64,000 nt of DNA from Anseranas semipalmata (lineage: Eukaryota > Chordata > Aves > Anseriformes > Anseranatidae): assembly GCA_013399115.1 (NCBI GenBank), contig VXAA01005193.1, positions 1,407,991 through 1,471,990 on the forward strand, in the 5' to 3' direction. Shown in pieces: positions 1 to 10,140 of the stretch (within the stretch, counting starts at the first letter, position 1; every line of letters begins with the position of its first letter). The notes under the pieces were generated by a model, which did not search any database, was not told the DNA's origin, and was given only the letters and a program-made list of their open reading frames with translations. The translations under genes were made by a program, and so were the position numbers.

Positions 1-1829
1 TCCCCACAGGCTGCCCGCCACCATGCCAGGCCCAGCAGAGAGGGAAGAGGAGGGCAATGTCAGATAGAGATGCCACAACCACTGTTCCACCAAGAACAGC
101 AGCAGTGTTGTAAGGCACCACTGTACTTCAGGCTGCCATCTTTCATGCCTTTCCTCCCATACCAGGATGGCTTTTTGAAGAGAGCTTTCTCCATACTGAG
201 GTCAGCTAATGTTCCCGGGCACAAGCTCACCTAAAACACCACCTCTTTTTCCTACTGCCTCCCCTCCAGCACAAATTGCCAGCAGATATAAGAGTACAAG
301 CTTCCATTAAAGAGGAAATAAAGGACAGTACTTTGAAAACAGATTGTGGCTAGCCTATGAGCCATCCGAGTCCTGGTACTGCGCCCATCACTTCACAAAC
401 TTGGACTAGGCTCAGGGATAAAGGCAGACTAGACAGTGCCCAGGTACCAGGCTTTAACAACTCAAACACAGCCTTATAAATGCTACTCTGCTTCCCAGAA
501 TGGATGGGTTAAGTTATATGCCGATTAAGAAGTACCTTGTCTTCAAGAGATGAGAGAGCCTGGATGCAAACGTATTCAGAGGAATCCTGCACTAGTAGAA
601 GGAAGGACCTGAACTCAGCTGGATTCTCCTGTCCTTAAAGCAGGCCAAATCACACTCTGAAAGATCCAGTGTCACTCTAAGCTTTTTCCCCTCCTTGCCA
701 CCCAAGAGTCTTCCCCATCAGTGCTCTGAGCACCCAGACCATCAGCCCTCAGACCATAGGTAACTACTCTTAAGACAGAAGCAGCACGTGGGGAGGAAAA
801 AGCCAGCAGAGGAAGCCAAGGGAAACCAGATCCAGATGTGCCTTGAGCCCATGCTCCAGCACCCATAGCACAGCCCAGCCGTGCTGGAAGGGAGAGTGAA
901 GCTGTGTTTGGGGACAGACCAGAAAGCAGCGCTCACCTCATCATGCTTGATTTACCTCCCCGCCCTCCCAGTTTGGCCCTTCCTTCCCCTTACATGCTAC
1001 ACAAAGGGTAAGAATATTGACAAGATATTTTCTCGCTGGTATGTGGAAAGCTGAAGCCATGCCCTTCCGCAGAACACCTTCCCACTTCAGTAGGGCAGCA
1101 TCAACAGTGCCATCACTGGCCCCACATGGTTTCTCTGTTCACATTACACACAGTATCTAAACTTCACAGTAGGATGCATGTGAGAATGTGTGCCCTCCTA
1201 GACCCAATTGTATCCAAAAAGATGCTCAGACTGGATCAGCTTTTGCTAAGCTTCACACTTGAGAATAACTGCATCCAGTGGGTTGCCATGTTTCTCCAAC
1301 CACGCCTGTCCCGGTCTCCCCCACCTCCCAGTTCCATTTCAAATAGGGGACTTGGACTAATTCACCTTGTTAAAAATCAGAACCAGCCTTTGGGACTCAA
1401 ACAAAATTAGAGCTGTTCTTTGAAGCCCTGCCTGACCTATTTAGGAGGGCACTGCTGTTACTCAGCAGGTTTTGTAGCTTTGCTGCTCAGGGGCAGCTCA
1501 GCTGCTGCTCCAGATGTGGCAGAGAAAGAAGTTACAACTACTCTCCCTCCAGAAAAACCTAGCAGCTCCAGTTTTCCCTCCCCACTGCAGGAAGGGAGCT
1601 GTGTGCACTGGTGACAGCAGGTAGGTACTGGGAGCAGAGCTACTCAACATGCCTCAGAGTTGCACAGCAGCTCTCGTGTCCCTCAGCTTCAGGGGTTCCC
1701 TCCCTCCTTCCAAAAACTCTGGCTGTGTTATTTAACAAACACACTGGGCCAACATCCAGAAAAAACACCATTCCAGCTAATTTTAATTAAAGCCTTCATA
1801 TCTACTCTGCAGACACCCACAATACTTAC
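1..1829 (-). other. CD82 intron following first coding exon (left end outside window)
   Basis: This stretch lies downstream of the CD82 donor on the minus strand. I looked for the next CD82 exon, which should encode the rest of TM1 (an ILG-V-LGFG-like stretch), and found nothing resembling it, so the intron runs past the left edge. I see no repeats, CpG island or coding potential here. The small open frames on both strands have no recognisable domains. Confidence 0.7.
1821..1829 (-). other. Splice donor of CD82 coding exon
   Basis: On the minus strand GTAAGTATT follows codon 21 directly. It matches the U1 consensus at the key positions and leaves the frame in phase 0. Confidence 0.88.
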
Positions 1830-1892
1830 AAGGAACAGGAGATTGAAGAGGAAGAGGAAGTACTTGGTAACTTTTAGGCAGCCGGACCCCAT
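1830..1892 (-). CDS. CD82: CD82 tetraspanin, first coding exon (partial gene)
   Basis: This is the start of CD82 (KAI1), a four-pass membrane protein that organises integrins, growth-factor receptors and other tetraspanins in plasma-membrane microdomains and is known in mammals as a metastasis suppressor. Read on the minus strand, the ATG (1892-1890) opens 21 codons beginning MGSGCLKVTKY and ending NLLFL, which run into a phase-0 GTAAGT donor. From memory of human CD82, 17 of the 21 residues are identical, including the MGS start, the KVTKYFLFLFN block and Cys5, a palmitoylation site in the mammalian protein. The Leu/Phe-rich end is the first half of transmembrane helix 1. The start context is strong (A at -3, G at +4). 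The exon's 5' part, 1893-1911, is 5' UTR. The rest of TM1, the other helices and the large CCG loop are not in the window. Other tetraspanins share the fold, but the KVTKYFLFLFN start is specific to CD82. Confidence 0.93.
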
Positions 1893-1911
1893 CTTCTTTC
1901 ACTTACAGGAT
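1893..1911 (-). other. CD82: CD82 5' UTR segment of the first coding exon
   Basis: These 19 nt lie between the splice acceptor and the CD82 ATG on the minus strand. They contain an in-frame TAA (1905-1903) ten nucleotides before the start codon, which closes any frame entering from an upstream exon in the CTG-TAA register. They also contain a perfect GTAAGT (1906-1901), a donor-like hexamer only five bases inside the exon. The boundary is inferred from the acceptor, not from transcript data. Confidence 0.8.
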
Positions 1912-1935
1912 CTAAAGGAAAAGCAGAAAGACAAC
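1912..1935 (-). other. Splice acceptor and polypyrimidine tract of CD82 coding exon
   Basis: On the minus strand the sequence before the exon is a near-continuous pyrimidine run (TTGTCTTTCTGCTTTTCCTTTAG) ending in AG at 1913-1912. This is a textbook 3' splice site and fixes the exon start at 1911. Confidence 0.85.
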
Positions 1936-2694
1936 CAGCTGTTAGCGTCAGGTCCCCCAGGCAATCTGAATGACACCCACACCCCACGCAGAACTCCGGA
2001 TTGCTTGCTGGGTTTTGGAGCACGCATACAAGAATTGTGCGCTTGACAGACCACCTTACTTTTTCAGGGCAGCATGACAGCCAACATAGTCATCACAAAT
2101 ACAAACAGCCACTGTTGCCAAGACCTCCTGGAGTGTGACAGAGGGCTATCAGAAGTTCCAGAGGGGATTTGATCACAAATACACTAATTCCATCACTATT
2201 TGCATGAACTTCGCATTAACAGCATCAACCAAAACACCAACTGTAGCTACCAGTCCTGATGGAGAGAAGTGATGCACTTATCTGAAGAAAGAGCTCACGT
2301 GGCCAGCTCCATCCTCCTAAAAATCTCACCTCTTTGTGACCCCTGAGCAGCTGAGGGAACAGTGAAGATTGAGGCCACAGGGTCAATTTAAAAGACAGCA
2401 TTAAAATCAACATTTGTTTGCGCAACTCAACACCTGATGGCTTAGCAACGCTTGAGCAGCAGCAAGTCTGCTCCACAGTTACATACTGCCAATTCTGCTG
2501 CATGATCAAGACAGGCAAAATTTCAACAAGTCCCTATTTCCAAAACCAACCTCACAAGTGCAAGGCAGCATGGGAGCTCTGATGAGATGGAATGCTGGTG
2601 TCAGTGTGTTGGTACCAGCCACACAAGCTACAGCTTGCGAGGTGGCTAGCAAGCAATACAGAGCGGGCAAGGACCCCAGTGCAGGTCTTCACAC

Positions 2695-2757
2695 ATGGAC
2701 TGTATGTATCTGTATGTATCTGACTGTATGTATCCACACACGGACTGACTGTATCTG
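2695..2757. repeat. Imperfect short tandem repeat (GTATGTATCT-like)
   Basis: Copies of a CTGTATGTATC-like unit of about 10-12 bases are interspersed with CACACACGGACTGA. It is a small degenerate tandem repeat within the CD82 intron. Confidence 0.6.
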
Positions 2758-5023
2758 AAGTTAACTCTGCTCAGTTACCACGCCTGGAGCCTATGCAATC
2801 CTGCATGAGGAAAGACAGGCAAGGTTGCTCGACACTGCAAAACAGGCAGCATATCTGTAATGAGTCCTCATCAGGTCTTTGCACGACAGGACTTGAGGAG
2901 TCAGTAGGTCCGTATTACTGCAAGCTACTCTAGTTCTCACTTGCCTGATAGCAAAGAGCTCCGAAGTTAGAGGAAAGCCCAGCAGACCACCTGCATGACA
3001 GGGGCTCTCACTTCCTCCTGGGGAAGCAGCACAGCTGACCTACACATGGGGACTGGCAGGGGAATGTCCCCAGGGTCAGCCTTCCTGCTTCTCCTTCCTC
3101 CCCCATGCCCAGTTACGTTTCCTGCAGAGGGAATGGAGCATTGAATGGAGTTCCTTAAAGTTTGCCCTAGCAAGCTCCTTGCTTAACACAGCCCACGCTG
3201 CCTTGAGAAGCAACAGCCAGAGGAAGAGCAGGACGAGGCTGAGGGCACCAGTCTGGCCCGGGAGGAACCAGCCCCAATGGAAAGCAAGGTCAGCAGGGTT
3301 TCCTGCCACCAGCCTGGGTGTACTGAGGGTCACCGGAGCCCAGTACGTTCTTTTCTTTCAATCAAAGGCTTTTGCTTAATCTTATTAGATATTTATGCTA
3401 ATTCTGGAGCTAAACTGATACGCAGGCCTTGCTGCAACTGGCTAGTCTTCCCACCAAGCAACGGCCACCCTCCAACCACCAGGACAGTCAGAGCCGGAGT
3501 TCGGTGCTTGAAGACAACACCACTGCTCTGACTCCAAGGGATGCCACAGCTAGAGGCTGCGCTAAGCCCACAGCTGCACAGCACTTAACAAGATGCCACT
3601 GAGGTGGGAAAATGGCACAGAATACAATCTCGGCCAACTGTGCCACAGCCTGATGGCGAGATGCACTGTACAACAGTTGCACCACTACCAGCCTCCAAAA
3701 AGCGAGTAAAGACACTTGGTAGATTTTTACCCTTGCTTAATGGCAGCAAGTTTATTAAATAAGCCTTGCTCACGTTAAAGCACCCTCCTACCACAAATAA
3801 TCTGCCAGCTTACTGTCAGACAACAGCCGTAACCCAAAGACTACAGTGCCCTTTAAAGGTATCTCAGAAAAGGAGCAAGTATTTGAGCAGGGACAGCACA
3901 AATGTTGCTTCCTTCAGCCTCTGCTCCCCTCCTTCCCTCTGCAGAAGGAGGAATAGTCTCTCAGGCCATTAATCCTGGCAGGCACCAACACTTAGGACTG
4001 TACTTGGAGAGGATATCCAAGACAAGTTTCCCCTTCCAGCTGGCTTATTTGCTGGCTTCACCATGAACACATCTCCTCTCAATAGCATCACAAACTGGAG
4101 CCTGGCAATCCAGCAGAACATTCAGGCAGCCAGGTCCCCAGGCGGTGATGAATGTCTGTTGTGGGGGATGCAAGAGTTTTTCTATTCTTCAACCCAGCCT
4201 TGAAATAAGCTAGATGGCTCCTGCACAAGCCATCGACCTTCTTAACCGTAACATGTCCCAGCCTAGGTACAATACTCATTTTCAAGCTTGAGGAGCAATT
4301 CCCAGCACTTGTTGATTTGCTTCCTAGAATTGAGTAGCCATGTGCTGTCTATTTCTGACTCTGCCCCACACTAGTCTGATTAGACAGGAAAATAGAGATT
4401 TGCAGAACTATGAGGATCATTACAATAGTTATTTAAGATAATTACATTGTCATACAAGTTGAAAAGAGCTGCTGTGGAAGAAGTTGTGCCTGAGGTGATA
4501 GAGTAAAAGGCTTGCTTTCAAGGCTCGTCTACTCCCAGCTATTTGTTTAAGGCATACTAGCTTTAATGTTTTATTAAAAAACAAAAAACCAACTGTGCAT
4601 TACAGCATTATGCGCCACTCTTGCCACAGGGAGATATACCTCTTTCATAGCTTCTGGCCATAAAGAAGCAATTCAAACAACAGTTTGAGCCAAAAGCAAA
4701 CCAGATTTTTATGGGTTTTCTGAGCTTTTAGGACACCTCAAGGGTTCCACATACTAAATTATTACATGTTTTCCAGTTCTTCAGATATCCTTAGAAAATT
4801 GTGCCCGTAAAAAATGCTGTCCATGCACCACGGCAGTCAGAGCTGACCATTCGCCTTTTGAAGTTGGCTAACTTTCGAGCCTCAACATCCTGCAGAAAGG
4901 CGTGCAAAGGTTTAATACACAAAGTTCACAACTTTTTAATTCCACTGTTCGTCCACACTTGTTCGTTGTTTCCTCCTTTTCCTCTTCACCCCAACTGCTT
5001 TAACCATTTAAATTTTTTACATG

Positions 5024-5052
5024 TTTTCACTACATCCTTTCACTACATCCTA
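5024..5052. repeat. Short direct duplication (TTTCACTACATCC x2)
   Basis: A 13-base unit, TTTCACTACATCC, occurs twice almost back to back, most likely from replication slippage. No function is implied. Confidence 0.6.
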
Positions 5053-5339
5053 AGCAGTCCCACCCAGTCTTTTCAACAATCCTGCCCACGTGCCTCCAAT
5101 TTTCCATGTCATTCTCTAGATCGATGCCAGCTCTGCAGAGGATTTTATAAGAGACTGTACGGTCAACTTACACAGCGGCGTTCCTCCCAGCCTCTCATTT
5201 CCGATCCTGTAAAGATACGCAAGACTGCTCACGCCTGTCTAGCAGCTCACCGTTTTGAGGCACTACTGCAGTAAAATCGTGGTTGCCAAGATGATGTGGT
5301 TAGCTCCGGTGTAGTTGAATCCTAGGCTTGTCTTAGCCG

Positions 5340-5740
5340 GGCTCCAGCCCCAGGACCCGGAGGGAGAGCTAGCTCCAGGGAGGTGTTACGGGATGCAGGG
5401 CCTCGGGGTTTCCCTCAGGCGAGGCACAAGACGAGCCTGGACAGGCTGAGCGACGCAGCCGGTACACGGAGCAGGAATCCCAGGACACGCCGTGCGAGGA
5501 GAGGGAGCGCCGAGCAGCACCGCGACCGCCCGGCCGGCAGGGAACGGGTGCGCACGGGTGTTATAACCACATCAGTCGAGGTGCAGAGAGGCCAAGTTAC
5601 TTTAACTGCAGTTCCACTGCCTTGAACTAGATCTTGCGCTGCCTCCACCTAGCAAGCGCTGCACGCTTGGTGCTGAAGTTTACGATGCTTGGCTCGGGCT
5701 AGCGCGGTACGTGCCTGCGCCGTGCAGCTCTGCCGCTAAG
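5340..5740 (-). promoter_or_regulatory. Intronic CpG island, candidate alternative CD82 promoter
   Basis: I count about 21 CpGs in the 170 bases from 5391 to 5560, far above the surrounding intron, and the GC-rich zone extends to about 5740. The island is about 3.5 kb upstream of the CD82 coding exon. On its downstream side (minus strand) is a good donor, GTAAGTTG at 5171-5164, whose exon would end at 5172. Together these would fit an alternative first exon that splices to the acceptor at 1911. No TATA box or start site can be fixed by eye, so the strand is inferred from CD82. It could instead be an enhancer or an unmethylated element without transcription. Confidence 0.4.
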
Positions 5741-6880
5741 AGCACAGCCTTCGTCTGCAGCACCACCCTTGCTCCTGCAGCACGGGTTGCTTCCTGATGA
5801 GCTCTGGCAGCTCAAGCAGCTCAGCTGCCAAGTTGCTGTGCAGCACAAATAAGGGGCTCGTCTACCAGCGCAGCGAAAGAGAAAGAGACGAGCAGGAACA
5901 ACCCTAACGCAAAGCAGAATAGATCAGCTCGTGGAAATCACCGTCTCAGTACATTTGCAGGCAAGTCCAAAGTTCCTGCAGACTCTCAGAGAAACCTCGG
6001 TCAGCCCCGACATACCAAGTTCGGTAGAAGAGGGTTCACATTTGAATGCACATGCATAGCCTGGAAGATGCTGGCCCCTCTCCCCTGGAATCTCTTCCTT
6101 AAGGAAGGGGAATGATTGATCACAGAGAAGCCACAGGTTGTTTCTATGCACTCCAGCCAGCTGCTTCCCAATTCCACCTCTCAGGCTCTAGCCCCAGGCA
6201 ATGGAAAACAAAGGCAGGCTCCATAGGATGTGCTCCTGCCAGCTTTTACCAGGTTAGGAGGAGGTCAAAACAGCAACAGAATCGGCTTTCCAGTTGCTGT
6301 TCCCCTCATCCCCCACAAAGAGCCCGAACACCCTGTGCAGCTGAAATGCCAGCTCACTTCTGCTACCCCTCCTGCCTGCATTTGGCTGAAGGACCAGCTT
6401 TATATTTTACATACGCGCAGATGCAGCAGCCACCACTGCCCTCGTTCTGCAGCAAATCCAACAGTCCTGACCCTTCGCACCTTACACTGACGCAGCAGCT
6501 GAGATCTGTGGAAGAAAGTCCAGCTAGTTCACTGAAGCAACCTCCAAAGCAGCCTCAGCAGATCACGAGCACTGCAAGTACTTCCTGACAGAGCAAGCAA
6601 GCACCATCTTCCCCACGACTACCTGAGTCCTATATATTGCAACAGGTTGTTTCCCTCAAGATATTATCGTCAGCTGGACTTTAAAAACCTCTAAAGCTCT
6701 CCACCATTCGGTCCTGCTCCCTGCCTGCTTTTCACACCACAAGGTTAGCTGGGTTCATTTGGGCACAGACTGCCCAAGAAGCCCTGGAGAAGTGGGAGCT
6801 CCCACCGGTGTACTCGGGTGGCAGAACCGTCTCCCTCTGACCCAATCAACCCACACCCGTCCCCTAGGAGGGGACCGGCA

Positions 6881-6965
6881 GGCTGCTGGCTGCATAAAGT
6901 CGCTTATCTGCGCATTAATTGGCATGCAGTTAAGGCCATTATGAAGGCTAGCACAGTTACTTTTT
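6881..6965. promoter_or_regulatory. Candidate conserved intronic enhancer element
   Basis: This short block packs GCTTATCTG (GATA-like), GCATTAATTGGCATGC (homeodomain core inside a GCAT/ATGC inverted arrangement), CAGTTAA and CCATTATGA into about 85 bases of otherwise GC-rich intron. Such motif packing is typical of conserved non-coding elements. No alignment was possible, so conservation is a guess. Confidence 0.3.
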
Positions 6966-7679
6966 GCAGGATTCCCTTCCCCAGAAGCCAGCCGGGGATG
7001 AGGAGCCGCTCACAAAAAGGTCATTCCTGCTCCCAGCTCCCCACCAGACGCCTGCATGCAAGAGGACCTGGAGAAGGGCAGCTCCGGAGCCACGATCGCC
7101 CCTGGCAGGGGAGGAGACGGCCTGTCTTCCCCTGGACTTTGAGCCCTCGCCCCACAGAGCCCAGCAGCTGGGAACATTTGTCTATCCACGCAGGTAAGGA
7201 ACAAGCACTTGGCAATCAGGAGGTCTCCCGGTCATCCCCATGAGAACCTTGACAGCTTCACACAACAGTACCAGTTAATGAACAATGGCTGAGTTGCTAA
7301 GCCTCTCATTAACCAGGTACAGCATTGCCCTGAGGGCAGAGTTCCGGTAACATACAAAGAATATACAAAGGAGTTCATCTTGTTGACATTAAAATTCAAA
7401 GGTCTTGGACTTTTAGTACACCTGGGAAGTACAGCTTGTCTCCCTGAGCAAATAACCGCTGAGCCAATGAAACATCCACGTCTGAATTCAATGAACTTTT
7501 CTTTAAGCTCCACTGAGATAATACCAGCGGTGTAGTGACCTTGAAGCATAAACATGATCATGTTCACGGTGCAGATTTTCCAAACAGAACCTCCTCTCAA
7601 ATTCCAGCGGAAAGATTTGAGGGAGAAGCCAGACCCTAAAAATGAGGGCTGCTAATCAGGGTTGCCCTCTCAAACAGGC

Positions 7680-7745
7680 CACGTTTGTAGATGCAGATAT
7701 TTGCATGTGGTAACGTCACCGAGTCAGCTGTAGTTTCTAATAAAA
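7680..7745. promoter_or_regulatory. Candidate intronic regulatory cluster (octamer, CRE-like, MARE-like)
   Basis: Within about 35 bases there is an octamer site (ATTTGCAT), a CRE-like TAACGTCA and a MAF/AP-1-like GAGTCAGC. The close spacing is suggestive, but each motif is common by chance. Confidence 0.25.
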
Positions 7746-8839
7746 GTGCTGGGGCAAGGAAAAACTCTATTTCTGCGTAACACAAGGTTTGGAAACAGAG
7801 GGGGGAAAAAAGAAGTTATGCAGAAGAAGCTCTGTCATTACATTTACTCTAGAGGTAGTTGCTTCTTAAGTAGAAACCACGGCCTTTAAGCTAGAGGAAA
7901 TTGAGATGAGGGCTCAGCACAGAGATAGCAGCGTAGCTGTGTCAGCCTGTAACTGCCGCACCACTCCGCGCTGCCAGCAGACTTTGATCTCGCTGGGTCT
8001 CGCTGAGTAGGGTGTCACCGTACCCATCTCACAACATGAGCGTATGCAAGACCTTTGCACGTCAGAGGCTCCAGAGTGCATGCAGTCCCTGCGTGTTTGC
8101 TATCCCTGGAGTAAGACGGGGGCAGACTGGAGCAAGAAGAGCTGGCAATATCACTGGCAAAACCAGATTTCTCAGGAATCGACTTTTATCAACTTACACT
8201 GCTGAAATAGATTTTTTCCACAGTGCACCTGATAAGACATGAAGCTTCTCTGCTTCATTTCTGGAGTTCGTATACTGTTATGTTTAATAATCTGACAACT
8301 GACAGTGTCACCCTGCGAGATCCTAGATTAGAAAGCACCTTTAAGACTGTCTAGGATTGCAGAGGTTTTTCAGCATGTTTTGCAACAACAAGCACATGTT
8401 GTGCATTTTGGAAAACGGAAATACATATTTCAGAAATGTGTTTCTGATGTGTGAGAGGAAGTGATTAGATATTTATAAACCACTGTCACACTGTTAAAAA
8501 GAAACCAACTCGCATTTTGGTATCAAAGAGCAAAGCAGGTTTTAGAATCACCCGTTACCTCTGCATATTTGCAAGGGATGCAATCAGATTTTAAGAACAT
8601 CTGGACTTCACACTTCAGTTTGAAAGCCAACATATAACTACGTCTTCAGTCCCTACAACTTGGAAATGGGGAAAGTTCTTTGCTATTTTCAGTCTATGCA
8701 GTCATGCTTGCACAGCATGACAATCTTTGCAGGACACTCCATCTCTCCGATTTAAGCAAATCTTTCCATTCAGCAAGACCAAAGATACCAGTCTGCCAAA
8801 AAAAATGGGAAAAAAAACCCACAACCTGTCCCAGAAGTC

Positions 8840-8840
8840 N
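8840..8840. other. Single unresolved base (N)
   Basis: One ambiguous base lies in an A-rich tract of the intron. It has no consequence for any recognised feature. Confidence 0.99.
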
Positions 8841-9989
8841 ATAGCAGACAGAAGAAAAAGCCAAAAGTAGTTTAGTGGAATTTTTTTGCTTCTTGATGAC
8901 CATATACTAGACTGTTATTTGTGCAGCAAGCACTGCAGGTAGAGTCCAGAAGGAGGTCTCCACACTGACTACAAACAGCACACAGCACAGTAGAAAAAAC
9001 ACATTTCAGAAAACTGGTTGGGCAGCTCTGTCACTTGACTATGCTGGCTTTTTAACGCTCCAAAAGCGAGACCAGTTCAGCTTCCTCACTCGGAGCTGGT
9101 AGGCTGTAAACTTCACCCCTGCTACAGATGCCTCCGCCAGCTCCCTGCTTGCCTGCAAGCCACAGGCAGCGTCCCCGGCACAGACATGCCCCACGGCCTC
9201 CCCATGGAGGAACGAAGCCCAGGAGTCCGCCAGGGTGGCTGGTGGTGCCCCGGGACCACCAAGCATCTGATGTCGGTGTCAGACCCGCCAGCCTGGAAAC
9301 CCCCGTACAAGGACGGACACGGGGCAGGCTCCCAAGCCTCTCTTCTCATGCAAGCCACTCCTCAGAGAACTCCTCAGCAGAACTCACCTGAGAGGGTGCA
9401 CAATCCCTCCCGACACCACTCAGCTTGGGGACACCTTCCTGAGACCCAGCACTTTCCCTGCCTGCGAGGCCACCGTGGTCCAAGCACTTCTGTGGCCACG
9501 GAGAAAGCTTAATGTGAGCTTTTCTCTAGCTTAAGAGACAGAGATTCACCCAGCCTGCGGTAGGAGCCAGGTAGTGTACCTGATTCGTATCTTTGCCTCC
9601 TCCCACCACAAGATGCGAGAGGTCAAAGTCAAGGACTTTCTACTGGTAAGTTCCCTTTCTAAACAAACTAGTTCTCAGTTACTTCCATTTTCTCAGATGT
9701 TAGGGCAGATAACTAGAGGGTGTTTAAATTCAGCGCACCCATGCCAAACATGTTTCTGAGAAGCTACAGGCATCTGCCTCAACCGGGAAATGAGGTTTCC
9801 TATTCTCTGCGGTTCCTTCCAGGAATTAGCAAGGACATAGTAAAGGTGCAGAGGGAGAAGGTTTACTTCAGAGATGGGATTTTTTTGTCAGCTGAGCAGC
9901 CTGACTGGAAACAAAGCAACAGTTCAGTCCTCAGCTGAAGCCAGAGGCTGCCAGGAGCCGAGCCCCAGACACCTCCTGGCCAGGAGAGC

Positions 9990-10140
9990 GTAGGAGGACG
10001 AGCACTGCCCCGTGCTGCTCGGGCTGGAGCCTCCGGAGGAACGCGGACACCCTGCCAGGTTAGCTGACCGCTCGCCAGAGCGCTCGAGTCCCACGCTGCT
10101 GGGCACGACCAGCTCTCCAGAGGGCTGGAGCGTCTCCTGG
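9990..10140. other. Minor CpG-rich patch in CD82 intron
   Basis: A GC-rich stretch with around a dozen CpGs that is too short to call an island with confidence. It explains the long chance open frames on both strands at 9.86-10.26 kb. Confidence 0.4.

Noticed and set aside
1..1820. Search for the second coding exon of CD82
   Set aside because: No minus-strand sequence here encodes a continuation of TM1, so the exon must be outside the window.
7232..7600. 122-codon minus-strand frame in the CD82 intron
   Set aside because: It looked more protein-like than most, but I recognise no family, and it is not needed for CD82, whose next exon must continue TM1.
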